The notes under the pieces: generated by a model
What the model was told of the DNA's origin: nothing
The model's database searches: none
The model's input: the letters and a program-made list of their open reading frames with translations, nothing else
Part shown: in pieces, positions 7,135-14,332 of the stretch
How the letters are laid out: each line of letters starts with the position of its first letter
How positions within the stretch are numbered: position 1 is the stretch's first letter
NCBI GenBank assembly: GCA_904394705.1
Contig: CAJFNJ010000030.1
Location: 1-19,623, forward strand
Direction of reading: 5' to 3'
Source of the DNA: Avimicrobium caecorum
GTDB taxonomy: Bacteria > Bacillota > Clostridia > Oscillospirales > Ruminococcaceae
DNA: 19,623 nucleotides
Position numbers and translations under genes: made by a program

Positions 7135-8811
7135 TCAGTCTTCTGTTTCTTCGTCGGTTTCACTGGGCTCCACACCGACATAGATCTGGACAATGTCCTT
7201 GGTCTTGTCGATGGTCTGCCCTTCCACAACACTGGTTTTTCCCACAATTCCCGGGGCGTATTCCTCCGTTTCAACCAGCTCGTAACGGATTCCCATATCC
7301 CCGAGGGTCTTGAGCGCAAAGTCCAGATTGCTTCCCACCAGTCCGGGCATCTTGACATTCTGCGGACCCCGGCTCACTGTGAGCAGCACATAGCCCTTGT
7401 TGATCATCTTTACCCCGGCATCAGGCGCCTGGCTGATGACAATCCCTTCGGGAATGGTGTCATCATAGACATATTTGACGCTGAACTGGAACAGATCGCT
7501 CCATTCGCTGTTGGTGGTGATGGTATCCACATAGCGCCCCACCAGAGACGGCACATAGTGCGGCTCCGGGAAGTCAATAACCTGCGGTTTGGAGAAGGAC
7601 GGCAGATGAATGGGAGTGCCGATCAGCGCACTGACCCCCACTGCCGCGCCGCCGCAGCCCACCAGGAAAATCAGCACTGCCAGGGCCAGCTTCTTCCGGG
7701 ACCAGCTCCGGGCGGGCTTCTTCTTGGCGGAGGTCTTGGGTTTCTCCGGCACTACCATGGTCTTTTCCGAATCGGACCGCACTGCCTTGCCCAGCACACG
7801 GGTCTGTTCGTCCAGGATCAGCGTTTCGTTGGCCTTGATGGAAAAGACTGAGGTATTCCCCTGCTGGGACTGCAGAATACCGGCAGAAAACTCCTCGATA
7901 CTCTGGATGCGGTGCTCGCTCTCGGGACAGAGCGCCTTTTCAATGGTGGCTGCCATATTCCCCGGCAGGCCGGGCAGTTCCCGGAGACCCGGCAGGGGCG
8001 CCCCGGTCTGGCGTTCCCCGGCAGGGGGCAGGTACCGTCCGGTGAGCATGTGATAGGCCACCGCACCGATGCCATAGACATCGGTCCAGCTGCCCTGCCA
8101 GCGGTTGGCCTCATACTGTTCCGGCGCCGAGAAGCCGGGATACAGTTCGCATTCGATGCCGCTTCCCCGGGTGCGCAGGGACAGGGTGGAAAATCCGGTG
8201 ATCCGGATGCGGGACTCCTCATCCACCAGGATATTGCGGGGACTGATGCCGCCGTGGATCAGCCCGCCCCGATGGATAGGCGTCAGCGCGGAACACAGCT
8301 CCAGCATGATGCGCTTGGCTTCCATCACCGACAGCGCCCCGTTTTCCCGGACATACTGGGCCAGGGTGGGAAGGTCGTAGAGCTCACAGACCGCATAGGC
8401 TGTACCCTGCTCCAGGAAGATCTCCCGCACCTTCTGCAGCCCCGGCGAACCGGCTTCCGCCACAGCCTTGTACATATCCGTGAAGTCAAACATCAGGGAC
8501 TTGAAGGCCAGCAGTGTTTCGTCCCCTACCAGCACTGAACCATCCGGCTGCCGGGCACAGAGATTCCCCGGAAAATACTCCCGGATCTCCACCCGGGTAT
8601 TCTCCTGGTTATCATAGGCCAGATAGGTGATCCCCTCTCCGTTGTGGCTCAGCGCCTTGCCGATCTGATACCGACCAGCCAGGATATTCCCGATATTCCG
8701 GGCATGGGCACGGGTATTCTCCGCCGCCGCAATCTCCCGCTCCTCCCCGCAATAGGGACAGATGTTCTGATCGCTCAGATTCAGGCAGTATGGGCATCGC
8801 TGCTTCTCCAC
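7135..8811 (-). CDS. Zinc-ribbon PASTA-domain protein with degenerate Ser/Thr kinase domain (pseudokinase)
   Basis: A membrane protein built like PrkC/Stk-type kinases. Residues 6-21 are a zinc ribbon (C6, C9, C18, C21). Residues 45-315 are a protein-kinase fold. One transmembrane helix lies at 374-397. Two extracellular PASTA repeats follow (about 416-482 and 486-547) with an acidic tail. The catalytic signatures are lost: the ATP-lysine motif reads VEIR (R77, expected K), HRD reads H186-G-G, and DFG reads G206-F-S. Structural motifs remain: N193, SAPEQYE and DVYGIGAVAYHMLTGR. It probably acts as a sensor or scaffold binding cell-wall fragments or beta-lactams rather than phosphorylating. 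The start is GTG with AGGAGG 8 nt upstream. No PP2C phosphatase is beside it. The loss of activity is inferred from sequence. Confidence 0.9.
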   Translation of the reverse strand: MEKQRCPYCLNLSDQNICPYCGEEREIAAAENTRAHARNIGNILAGRYQIGKALSHNGEGITYLAYDNQENTRVEIREYFPGNLCARQPDGSVLVGDETLLAFKSLMFDFTDMYKAVAEAGSPGLQKVREIFLEQGTAYAVCELYDLPTLAQYVRENGALSVMEAKRIMLELCSALTPIHRGGLIHGGISPRNILVDEESRIRITGFSTLSLRTRGSGIECELYPGFSAPEQYEANRWQGSWTDVYGIGAVAYHMLTGRYLPPAGERQTGAPLPGLRELPGLPGNMAATIEKALCPESEHRIQSIEEFSAGILQSQQGNTSVFSIKANETLILDEQTRVLGKAVRSDSEKTMVVPEKPKTSAKKKPARSWSRKKLALAVLIFLVGCGGAAVGVSALIGTPIHLPSFSKPQVIDFPEPHYVPSLVGRYVDTITTNSEWSDLFQFSVKYVYDDTIPEGIVISQAPDAGVKMINKGYVLLTVSRGPQNVKMPGLVGSNLDFALKTLGDMGIRYELVETEEYAPGIVGKTSVVEGQTIDKTKDIVQIYVGVEPSETDEETED

Positions 8812-8838
8812 GCTTCCGGCCTCCTTTCCTCCGCGTCT

Positions 8839-8872
8839 GCCCTGTTCCGGACCCTTTGGGTCGGTCCAGGGC
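8839..8872 (-). promoter_or_regulatory. Stem-loop in the pseudokinase mRNA leader
   Basis: On the minus strand the roughly 70-nt leader folds into GCCCTG...GACCC-AAA-GGGTC...CAGGGC, just upstream of the ribosome site. There is no T tract, so it is not a simple terminator. One arm contains CTGTTCCGG on the plus strand, a motif that recurs in the palindrome upstream of the promoter. Confidence 0.45.
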
Positions 8873-8889
8873 GCAAGTGTCTATTTTTA

Positions 8890-8918
8890 ATCATACTATA
8901 TTTATCGCACAGTTGCAA
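8890..8918 (-). promoter_or_regulatory. Promoter of the PASTA pseudokinase gene
   Basis: TTGCAA and TATGAT separated by 17 bp on the minus strand, in an AT-rich stretch. The predicted start of transcription is near base 8883, giving a leader of about 70 nt. Confidence 0.65.
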
Positions 8919-8952
8919 GATTTTTGCCCGCTTTCCAGCGTACTTTCTCTCT

Positions 8953-8972
8953 CGGAACAGTGCGCTGTTCCG
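8953..8972. promoter_or_regulatory. Inverted repeat upstream of the pseudokinase promoter
   Basis: Perfect 8-bp arms CGGAACAG / CTGTTCCG around TGCG, about 35 bp upstream of the -35 on the minus strand. It has no T tract, so a protein-binding site is more likely than a terminator. Confidence 0.45.
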
Positions 8973-8995
8973 GGTAAATTCCTGCATCGGGAAAA

Positions 8996-9029
8996 CAAAA
9001 AGCCTCCGGAAGATTCATTCCGAAGGCTT
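8996..9029 (-). terminator. Terminator of the MFS transporter gene
   Basis: Stem AAGCCTTCGGAA / TTCCGGAGGCTT (one wobble) followed by TTTTGTTTT on the minus strand, shortly after the transporter stop codon. Confidence 0.85.
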
Positions 9030-9045
9030 ATGCTTTGTGGAAAAA

Positions 9046-10290
9046 TCAGTGAACTGCTTCTGCTGCCGGCTTCTTTCTGAACATTACCAGCAGGACAACG
9101 AAGTCCACGCACAGGAGCGCGGCTGCCAGATACCAGGCCGGAACATAGCTGCCCTGGCTGTCAAAGATGGCAGCGGCAATGGGCGAACCCACTGCGGTAC
9201 CCACCGAGTTGGCTACATTGACAATGCCGTAGATACTGCTGTAATCCCGGTTGCCGAACAGAGCGGTGGTGAGGATGGGATAGGCCACTGTGGTGAGGGC
9301 GCAGCCCACGCCGAACAGCACCAGGAACACACCGATGAAGGCCACACCCGATGCAGCCATGCTCAGGATGCCGATACCGCCGATGACACAGGCCATGCAG
9401 ATCAGGGTGCTGGTGCGGACACCGAGCTTGTCATACATACGGCCGGTGAGCAGCTTGCCCACAGCCATCAGACCCAGGCTGCAGGAGCTGACCATTGCCG
9501 ACACCTCATAGCTGTAACCGATGTCGCTGACATAGGAAGCCAGCTGCTGTACCACCGATGCGCAGCAGCCGGTGATGATCATAACCGAGAGCAGCAGCAG
9601 CCAGAACCGGAGATCCCGGCGGGCTTCGGCATAGGTCATGCCGTAAACCTCCGACGCACCGCCCTGGGCACGACCGCCGTAGGGCTCAAGGCCCTTATCC
9701 TCCGGACGCACCCGGATCAGGAAGAAGGTGCAGGGGGCAACTGCTACGAACATCACGCCTGCCATGACCAGATAGGTCATACGCCAGCCTACGCTGCCCA
9801 TCAGCGCGCTGATGATGGGGTTGAGGATAATGCCGCCGACACCACTTCCCATGAAGACAAGACCCATGGCAAGGCCCTTCTTTTCCCGGAACCAGTTATT
9901 GACCAGCATGGAGCAGGGCACCTGGGCCAGCAGAGCCAGGAAAATACCCACAGCAATGGAGATGGCATAAAATACCACCGGAGTGCTTGCCATGGAATAG
10001 AGGGCATAGCTGGCACTCAGGCCGACTGTGGCAACCATCATGATCTTCTTGATGCTGACCCGACCGCTGAATACCTTGCCGGAGAAGAAGGACACAACCA
10101 TCATGGCTGCGGAAATCATGGTGGAGTTCATGGAGAATGCCTGACGGGACATGCCCAGATCCTCGGTTACCGGCTTGATGAACAGACCAAAGCAGTTCAT
10201 GATCAGACACAGTGCAAAGCACATGATCATAAAGCAGGAAACGACGATCACCCAGCCATAATGGAAGCCGGATGTTTTGGTGTTAGACAT
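9046..10290 (-). CDS. MFS transporter (OxlT/monocarboxylate-like)
   Basis: A 414-residue major facilitator protein with twelve predicted membrane helices in two six-helix halves separated by a charged loop around RVRPEDKGLEPYGGRAQGG (about residues 195-215). The N-terminal half has WVIVVSCFMIM and the conserved NNWFREKKGLAMGLVFMGSG motif between helices 4 and 5, which is typical of the oxalate/formate antiporter and monocarboxylate branch. The substrate cannot be deduced; a small organic acid is the best guess. It is flanked by its own promoter region and terminator and appears monocistronic. The ribosome site is weak (AAAGGG about 12 nt before the ATG). No metabolic partner gene lies next to it. 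Confidence 0.88.
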   Translation of the reverse strand: MSNTKTSGFHYGWVIVVSCFMIMCFALCLIMNCFGLFIKPVTEDLGMSRQAFSMNSTMISAAMMVVSFFSGKVFSGRVSIKKIMMVATVGLSASYALYSMASTPVVFYAISIAVGIFLALLAQVPCSMLVNNWFREKKGLAMGLVFMGSGVGGIILNPIISALMGSVGWRMTYLVMAGVMFVAVAPCTFFLIRVRPEDKGLEPYGGRAQGGASEVYGMTYAEARRDLRFWLLLLSVMIITGCCASVVQQLASYVSDIGYSYEVSAMVSSCSLGLMAVGKLLTGRMYDKLGVRTSTLICMACVIGGIGILSMAASGVAFIGVFLVLFGVGCALTTVAYPILTTALFGNRDYSSIYGIVNVANSVGTAVGSPIAAAIFDSQGSYVPAWYLAAALLCVDFVVLLVMFRKKPAAEAVH

Positions 10291-10329
10291 GGTGTGAATC
10301 TACCCTTTCTTTTATAAAGTCCAAAGGCA

Positions 10330-10359
10330 ATCTTATCACGCAAGGGCAGAGCTTCGCAA
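10330..10359 (-). promoter_or_regulatory. Possible promoter of the MFS gene
   Basis: TTGCGA and TAAGAT separated by 18 bp on the minus strand. It is plausible but not consensus. A downstream TATAAA (near 10312-10317) lacks a well-spaced -35. The rest of the gap up to birA shows no gene. Confidence 0.4.
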
Positions 10360-10455
10360 CCATTCCCCCTCTTTTTTCTACAAATGTCTGAAAATTGAAT
10401 GAAACGCACAAATTCAAATGAAGGCTTTCATGCATAACTGCCAACGATTTGTCCG

Positions 10456-11403
10456 CTACTCAAAGACGCGGATGCTCACTTCCCCGGTCTGCAGACGGAT
10501 TTTCCGGCCCTGACAGTCCACCACAAGGGCAGCTTCCTCATCAATGGACTCTGCTGTTGCCTCGTAGGGCTCCTGCCCCACCGGAAGCACCCGCACCGGT
10601 CTGCCCAGCAGAATGCTCCGCCGGCGGTATTCCGGCAGGAAACTGCGGCTCCTTACCAATTCCGGCAGGGTATCCCGCATCTCCCGCACCATGGCAGCTG
10701 CCACCTCATTGCGGCTGGCCCCCGGCAGGAGATCCTCCCGCAGCGACCCCGCCACCTCCGCAGGCAGAAGTTCCGGCGGTGTGGCAAAGTTGATCCCGGT
10801 GCCGACAATGATGCCCGCAGGTTTGCCCTCCCGCACCACTGCTTCGGTGAGAATGCCGGAGATCTTCTTCCCTCTGCAGAACAGGTCATTGACCCATTTG
10901 ATGCCGATCTCCGCCCGGGTAAAGCGCTCCAGAATCCCCGCAGTCACCACTGCCGCTGCCGGGGTCACCAGGTGGGCGTTTTCCAGTGCCGCCGGCGCCG
11001 TGAGCAGCACACTCACATAGATACCCGTGCCGCTCGGGGATACAAACGGACGCCCCATCCGGCCCCGTCCGGCGGTCTGCTGGTCAGCAAGCGCCGCCGC
11101 TCCATGGGGCGCCCCCTGTTCAAACAGTTCCCGGGCCGCATCATTGGTGGAACCGATGGTATCGAAAACCTCCACAGGCCCCCCTGCCAGGGCTTCCAGC
11201 AGGCGGCGGTCATAGCGCTGGGGCTCCCGGGGCAGACAGACACCCAGCTCCGGCACCTGACGCAGCTCGGGATGGCTGCGGCGCAGAGAGTCCAGCTGTG
11301 CCTCCAGTTCACTGCCGCTTATGCCCAGCTGCGCGGACAGCTGTTCCCGGTCATGCCAGCTACCATCGCTGAGAATTTCAAGGATCTGACTTTTTTTCTC
11401 CAT
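10456..11403 (-). CDS. birA: Biotin--[acetyl-CoA carboxylase] ligase / biotin repressor BirA
   Basis: BirA makes biotinyl-AMP and attaches biotin to carrier lysines of carboxylases. The long form also represses biotin genes. Residues 1-60 form the N-terminal winged helix (SWHDREQLSAQLGISGSELEAQL), so this is the bifunctional type. The catalytic domain has STNDAA (85-90), the biotinyl-AMP loop GRGRMGR (112-118), KWVND (169-173) and K180-ISGIL. A C-terminal SH3-like domain closes the 315-residue protein. The start has AAAGGAG 7 nt upstream and a consensus promoter. No biotin or carboxylase genes are adjacent. A biotin-operator palindrome is not evident in its own promoter. Confidence 0.95.
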   Translation of the reverse strand: MEKKSQILEILSDGSWHDREQLSAQLGISGSELEAQLDSLRRSHPELRQVPELGVCLPREPQRYDRRLLEALAGGPVEVFDTIGSTNDAARELFEQGAPHGAAALADQQTAGRGRMGRPFVSPSGTGIYVSVLLTAPAALENAHLVTPAAAVVTAGILERFTRAEIGIKWVNDLFCRGKKISGILTEAVVREGKPAGIIVGTGINFATPPELLPAEVAGSLREDLLPGASRNEVAAAMVREMRDTLPELVRSRSFLPEYRRRSILLGRPVRVLPVGQEPYEATAESIDEEAALVVDCQGRKIRLQTGEVSIRVFE

Positions 11404-11434
11404 GATTTGCTCCTTTCATTCATGCTCTGAACAC

Positions 11435-11463
11435 AGTATAACAACCGATTTTTCCAGTGTCAA
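11435..11463 (-). promoter_or_regulatory. Promoter of birA
   Basis: TTGACA and TATACT with 17 bp between them on the minus strand, predicting a leader of about 25 nt before the ATG. Confidence 0.8.
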
Positions 11464-11557
11464 ACCGGATTATATGGCAGAAGTTGGCTATTTTCTATAA
11501 ATGTTTTCCAGATCAGCCTGTACAATTTGCTATATGGATAAAAATTTGAAATACCCC

Positions 11558-11586
11558 TTGCATTTTCTGAATACGGGTGCTATAAT
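11558..11586 (+). promoter_or_regulatory. Promoter of tRNA-Pro
   Basis: TTGCAT and TATAAT separated by 17 bp on the plus strand. The -10 ends 14 bp before the mature tRNA. Confidence 0.8.
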
Positions 11587-11600
11587 AGCTCTTGCAGTGG

Positions 11601-11677
11601 CTGGGTATGGCGCAGATTGGTAGCGCGCTACCTTGGGGTGGTAGAGGCCGTGGGTTCGAATCCCGCTACTCAGACCA
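11601..11677 (+). tRNA. tRNA-Pro (anticodon GGG)
   Basis: A 77-nt cloverleaf with encoded CCA. The acceptor CTGGGTA pairs with TACTCAG, the D stem is GCGC/GCGC, the anticodon stem CTACC/GGTAG encloses TTGGGGT, and the T arm is GTGGG-TTCGAAT-CCCGC. Counting from the D stem puts GGG at positions 34-36, so it reads CCC and CCU codons. Slipping by one base to give TGG would break the anticodon stem. Confidence 0.95.
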
Positions 11678-11704
11678 GCTAAATCCCTCACATAGAGGGA
11701 GAAA

Positions 11705-11733
11705 AATCCGGAGAGAATCTCTCCGGATTTTTT
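11705..11733 (+). terminator. Terminator of tRNA-Pro
   Basis: Stem ATCCGGAGAG / CTCTCCGGAT followed by TTTTTT on the plus strand, about 30 nt after the tRNA. Confidence 0.85.
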
Positions 11734-11763
11734 CATATCCTGCCCCGTTTGCGGGCAAACAGA

Positions 11764-11804
11764 AACCAGGCAGCCGATGCGTCTGGCTGCCTGGTTTTCT
11801 TTTA
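11764..11804 (+). terminator. Second terminator-like hairpin after tRNA-Pro
   Basis: A 12-bp stem AACCAGGCAGCC / GGCTGCCTGGTT with a 9-nt loop and TTCTTTTAT on the plus strand. It lies about 30 nt beyond the first terminator with no gene between them, and is preceded by a smaller GTTTGC/GCAAAC palindrome. It may be a backup terminator. Confidence 0.6.
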
Positions 11805-11843
11805 TCCTTATAATAAGCGCTCCGCCTCCCCCATAGGCAGAAA

Positions 11844-11887
11844 CATAAAAACAGCCGCCTGCATTCAGTCCTGCAGACGGCTGTTTT
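11844..11887 (-). terminator. Terminator of phoB-phoR
   Basis: Stem AAAACAGCCG.CTGC / GCAG.CGGCTGTTTT. The single mismatch is a G-U pair in the minus-strand RNA and a C-A mismatch in the plus-strand RNA, so it favours leftward termination just after the phoR stop. Confidence 0.75.
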
Positions 11888-11909
11888 CTATAAAAGCTGA
11901 AACAGGAAA

Positions 11910-13586
11910 TTACACAATCAGTTCCGGCGGGAAGGTCAGGGTCACAGAAGTGCCGACCCCTTCCCGGCTCTCCAGACGGATCTCAATGCCCAGGGCAGCT
12001 GCCCCATGCTTGACAATGGACAGTCCCAGTCCAGTGCCGCCGATCTCCCGGGAGTGGCTCTTGTCCACCCGGTAGAACCGCTCAAATACACGCTGCTGGT
12101 CCTCATCGGGAATGCCGATGCCGGTATCCCGGATCTTCAGCATGACCTTCTGATCCTCCGACCGGGAGATCACAGCCTCTGCCTTGCCGCCCACACGGTT
12201 GTACTTGACGGCATTGTCGCAGAGATTGTAGATGATCTCCTCCAGCATCTTGCGGGAGGTGTGCAGGCGCACTTCCTCACCGGTGACCGAGAAGGTCACT
12301 GCTCGGGCCTGGGCAGCCGGAGACAGACGATCCCGGATCTCCTCACAGAGTGCCCGGAGGTCCACATCCTCTGCCGTTGAGGTGAAGCTGCCGCCCTCAT
12401 CCAGCTCGGACAGCTTGATGATGTCCCCTACCAGAGCGATCAGACGGCTGGCCTCATCATAGATGCGGGCCGAGAAGTCCACCACATCTTCCTGGGGGAC
12501 TGTACCGGTCTTCATCAGCTCGGCAAAGCCGGAGATGGAGGTCAGCGGAGTTTTCAGTTCATGGGACACATTGGCGGTAAACTCCCGGCGGAGCTGTTCC
12601 CGCTGCTCCTGCTCGGTGATGTCCAGCAGGACAATGACAGCGCCGATAACCTCCTCGCCCTCATGGACCGGGTTGGCGATCAGGCTGTATGTTCTGCCGC
12701 CGATGGTCATGTGGCGCTGGGCATGACCGCCTGCCAGTGCCTCATCAATGGCGCCCCGGAACTCCTCGGAACGGTTGAGCTCCAGGACACTGCGGCCCAC
12801 CTCGCCTTCCTTGACGCCCAGCAGGCGCAGAGCAGACGTATTATAGGTGAGCAGGTTGGTTGCCCGGTCAATGACCAGGAAGCCTTCGGACATATTCTCG
12901 GTGATCATACGGAATTCCTCCCGCATTTTCACCGCGTCCTCCAGCTGGTGCTCAATGGTGGCACGCTGGTGCTCGATCCGCCGGAACAGCGGCGAGAGCT
13001 CATCATAGCCCTCCAGCACCGGCGACGGGGAATCCAGATCCATCTGATTGAGCGGGCGCACAATCCCGGCAGAAACCCGGGACGCCACAAAGGCCGACAG
13101 GATCAGCACAGCGATGATCACCACGAAAATGGGCTGCGCAAAGCTGAGCAGCACTGTAAAGGTCGAAGCCTGTACATCAGAAACACGCAGGATGTCGCCG
13201 CTGTCCAGACGCACAGCACAGTACACTGTCTTTTCGGTGAGGGTATCCGAATAGCGGACGCTCTCTCCCAGGCCGTATTTCCGGGCGGCAACCACCTCGT
13301 CCCGCTGGCTGTGGTTATCCATGGTATCCGGGTCTGCTTCGCTGTCATACAGCACGGTGCCGTCTGCCCCGATGAGCGTGATGCGCTTGTCGCCGGGGCT
13401 CAGCTCGGTGAGGTACTCTTCCCCGCTGATATTTACCGCATGGGCCAGATAATTGGCCTCGGTGCGGATCTCCTCCTTGAGCTGCCCGTCAAAGTACTGA
13501 TACAGCATTCCCATAATCAGTGCCAGACTGGCAATGAATACCGCAAATGCCGTCAGGCAGACCGACCGGAATATTCTCTTATACAT
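11910..13586 (-). CDS. phoR: Phosphate-regulon sensor histidine kinase PhoR
   Basis: A membrane histidine kinase expected to phosphorylate PhoB under phosphate limitation. The 558-residue product has a first membrane helix (11-30), an extracytoplasmic sensor region (about 31-148), a second helix (152-170), a short HAMP-like linker, and a PAS domain (about 225-325). It then has the dimerisation helix with the phospho-accepting H342 in VSHELKTPLTS. The ATP domain carries the N box DNAVKYN, G1 DTGIGIP, the F box FERFYRVDKSHS and G2 GTGLGLSIVKHG. A GTG four codons earlier would overlap the phoB stop but sits on the GGAGGG ribosome site with no spacing, so the ATG is preferred. The gene order directly downstream of phoB and pst-phoU supports PhoR over WalK. 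Confidence 0.93.
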   Translation of the reverse strand: MYKRIFRSVCLTAFAVFIASLALIMGMLYQYFDGQLKEEIRTEANYLAHAVNISGEEYLTELSPGDKRITLIGADGTVLYDSEADPDTMDNHSQRDEVVAARKYGLGESVRYSDTLTEKTVYCAVRLDSGDILRVSDVQASTFTVLLSFAQPIFVVIIAVLILSAFVASRVSAGIVRPLNQMDLDSPSPVLEGYDELSPLFRRIEHQRATIEHQLEDAVKMREEFRMITENMSEGFLVIDRATNLLTYNTSALRLLGVKEGEVGRSVLELNRSEEFRGAIDEALAGGHAQRHMTIGGRTYSLIANPVHEGEEVIGAVIVLLDITEQEQREQLRREFTANVSHELKTPLTSISGFAELMKTGTVPQEDVVDFSARIYDEASRLIALVGDIIKLSELDEGGSFTSTAEDVDLRALCEEIRDRLSPAAQARAVTFSVTGEEVRLHTSRKMLEEIIYNLCDNAVKYNRVGGKAEAVISRSEDQKVMLKIRDTGIGIPDEDQQRVFERFYRVDKSHSREIGGTGLGLSIVKHGAAALGIEIRLESREGVGTSVTLTFPPELIV

Positions 13587-13594
13587 GGGCGGTT

Positions 13595-14263
13595 TCACCC
13601 TCCGATCTTATATCCGATGCCCTTGACTGTTTCAATACAGCTGCCGGCTTCTCCCAGTTTCTGGCGCAGCCGGCGGATATGTACATCCACAGTCCGGGTA
13701 TCTCCGTCAAAATCATAGCCCCAGATGGTGCTGAGCAGAGTATCCCGGGTAAGTACCCGTCCATCTGCTTCCAGCAGCGCACAGAGCAGTTCATATTCCT
13801 TATAGGTCAGCGCCACATCCACACCGCCGGCCTGGACAATATGCCGTCCGGGCTGGACATACAGGCTGCCGATCCGCCAGGATTTTTCTTCGGTTTCCGG
13901 TCCGGTACGGCGCAGCACCGCCCGAATCCGGGAGATCAGCTCCATCATGCCAAAGGGCTTTACAATATAGTCATCCGCACCGGAATCCAGTCCGGTCACC
14001 TTGTCAAACTCACTGCTGCGGGCGGTGAGCATGATCACCGGCAGACGCCGGGTATCCGAACGGCTCCGGAGCTTCTGCAGCACCGAGAGGCCATCCTCCT
14101 GGGGCAGCATGATGTCCAGCAGCACCAGCTGCGGAATCTGCCGTCCCACAGCTGCCCAGAATTCCGCCGGGGTCCCGAAGCCTTCCACACTGTATCCCTC
14201 CCGGGTCAGTGCATAGTCCACCAGCTTGCGGATATTCGCGTCATCTTCCAATACATAGATCAT
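13595..14263 (-). CDS. phoB: Phosphate-regulon response regulator PhoB/PhoP (OmpR family)
   Basis: A 222-residue two-domain response regulator. The receiver domain has the acidic pair D7-D8, the phosphorylation site D50 in LLDIMLPQ, T in MLTARS and K in YIVKPFG. The C-terminal winged helix (about 125-222) shows GVDVALTYKEYELLCALL, IWGYDFDGDTRTVDVHIRRLRQKL and VKGIGYKIG, all standard for OmpR/PhoB DNA-binding domains. It would bind TTRACA-type direct repeats such as those found upstream of pstS. It has its own consensus-like promoter just after phoU and is translationally coupled to phoR. The ribosome site AAGGTG lies 9 nt before the ATG. Confidence 0.95.
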   Translation of the reverse strand: MIYVLEDDANIRKLVDYALTREGYSVEGFGTPAEFWAAVGRQIPQLVLLDIMLPQEDGLSVLQKLRSRSDTRRLPVIMLTARSSEFDKVTGLDSGADDYIVKPFGMMELISRIRAVLRRTGPETEEKSWRIGSLYVQPGRHIVQAGGVDVALTYKEYELLCALLEADGRVLTRDTLLSTIWGYDFDGDTRTVDVHIRRLRQKLGEAGSCIETVKGIGYKIGG

Positions 14264-14298
14264 GCCAGTATCACCTTCTTTTGTATCTTCCAGCTCTC

Positions 14299-14327
14299 AT
14301 TATAGTGAAAATTATCCCAAAGGGCAA
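14299..14327 (-). promoter_or_regulatory. Promoter of phoB-phoR
   Basis: TTGCCC and TATAAT separated by 17 bp on the minus strand, placed in the short gap after the phoU stop. No TTRACA repeats are seen here, so basal expression independent of PhoB is likely, with added read-through from pst-phoU. Confidence 0.7.
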
Positions 14328-14332
14328 CTGGC

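Noticed and set aside
7135..8811. Frameshifts explaining the missing kinase motifs
   Set aside because: Conserved residues on both sides of each altered motif (N193, SAPEQYE, DVYGIG) stay in the same frame, so these are substitutions and not shifts.
8644..10317. Very long open frame on the plus strand (over 550 codons)
   Set aside because: It runs antisense to the MFS gene and the start of the PASTA pseudokinase, has no ribosome site, is rich in His and Gln in the manner of reversed codons, and resembles no family.
12561..13718. Long plus-strand open frame opposite phoR
   Set aside because: It is antisense to clear PhoR domains and lacks a start signal. It arises from the GC-biased third codon positions of the real gene, as do the open frames opposite recR/ybaB, dnaX, pstB and pstS.
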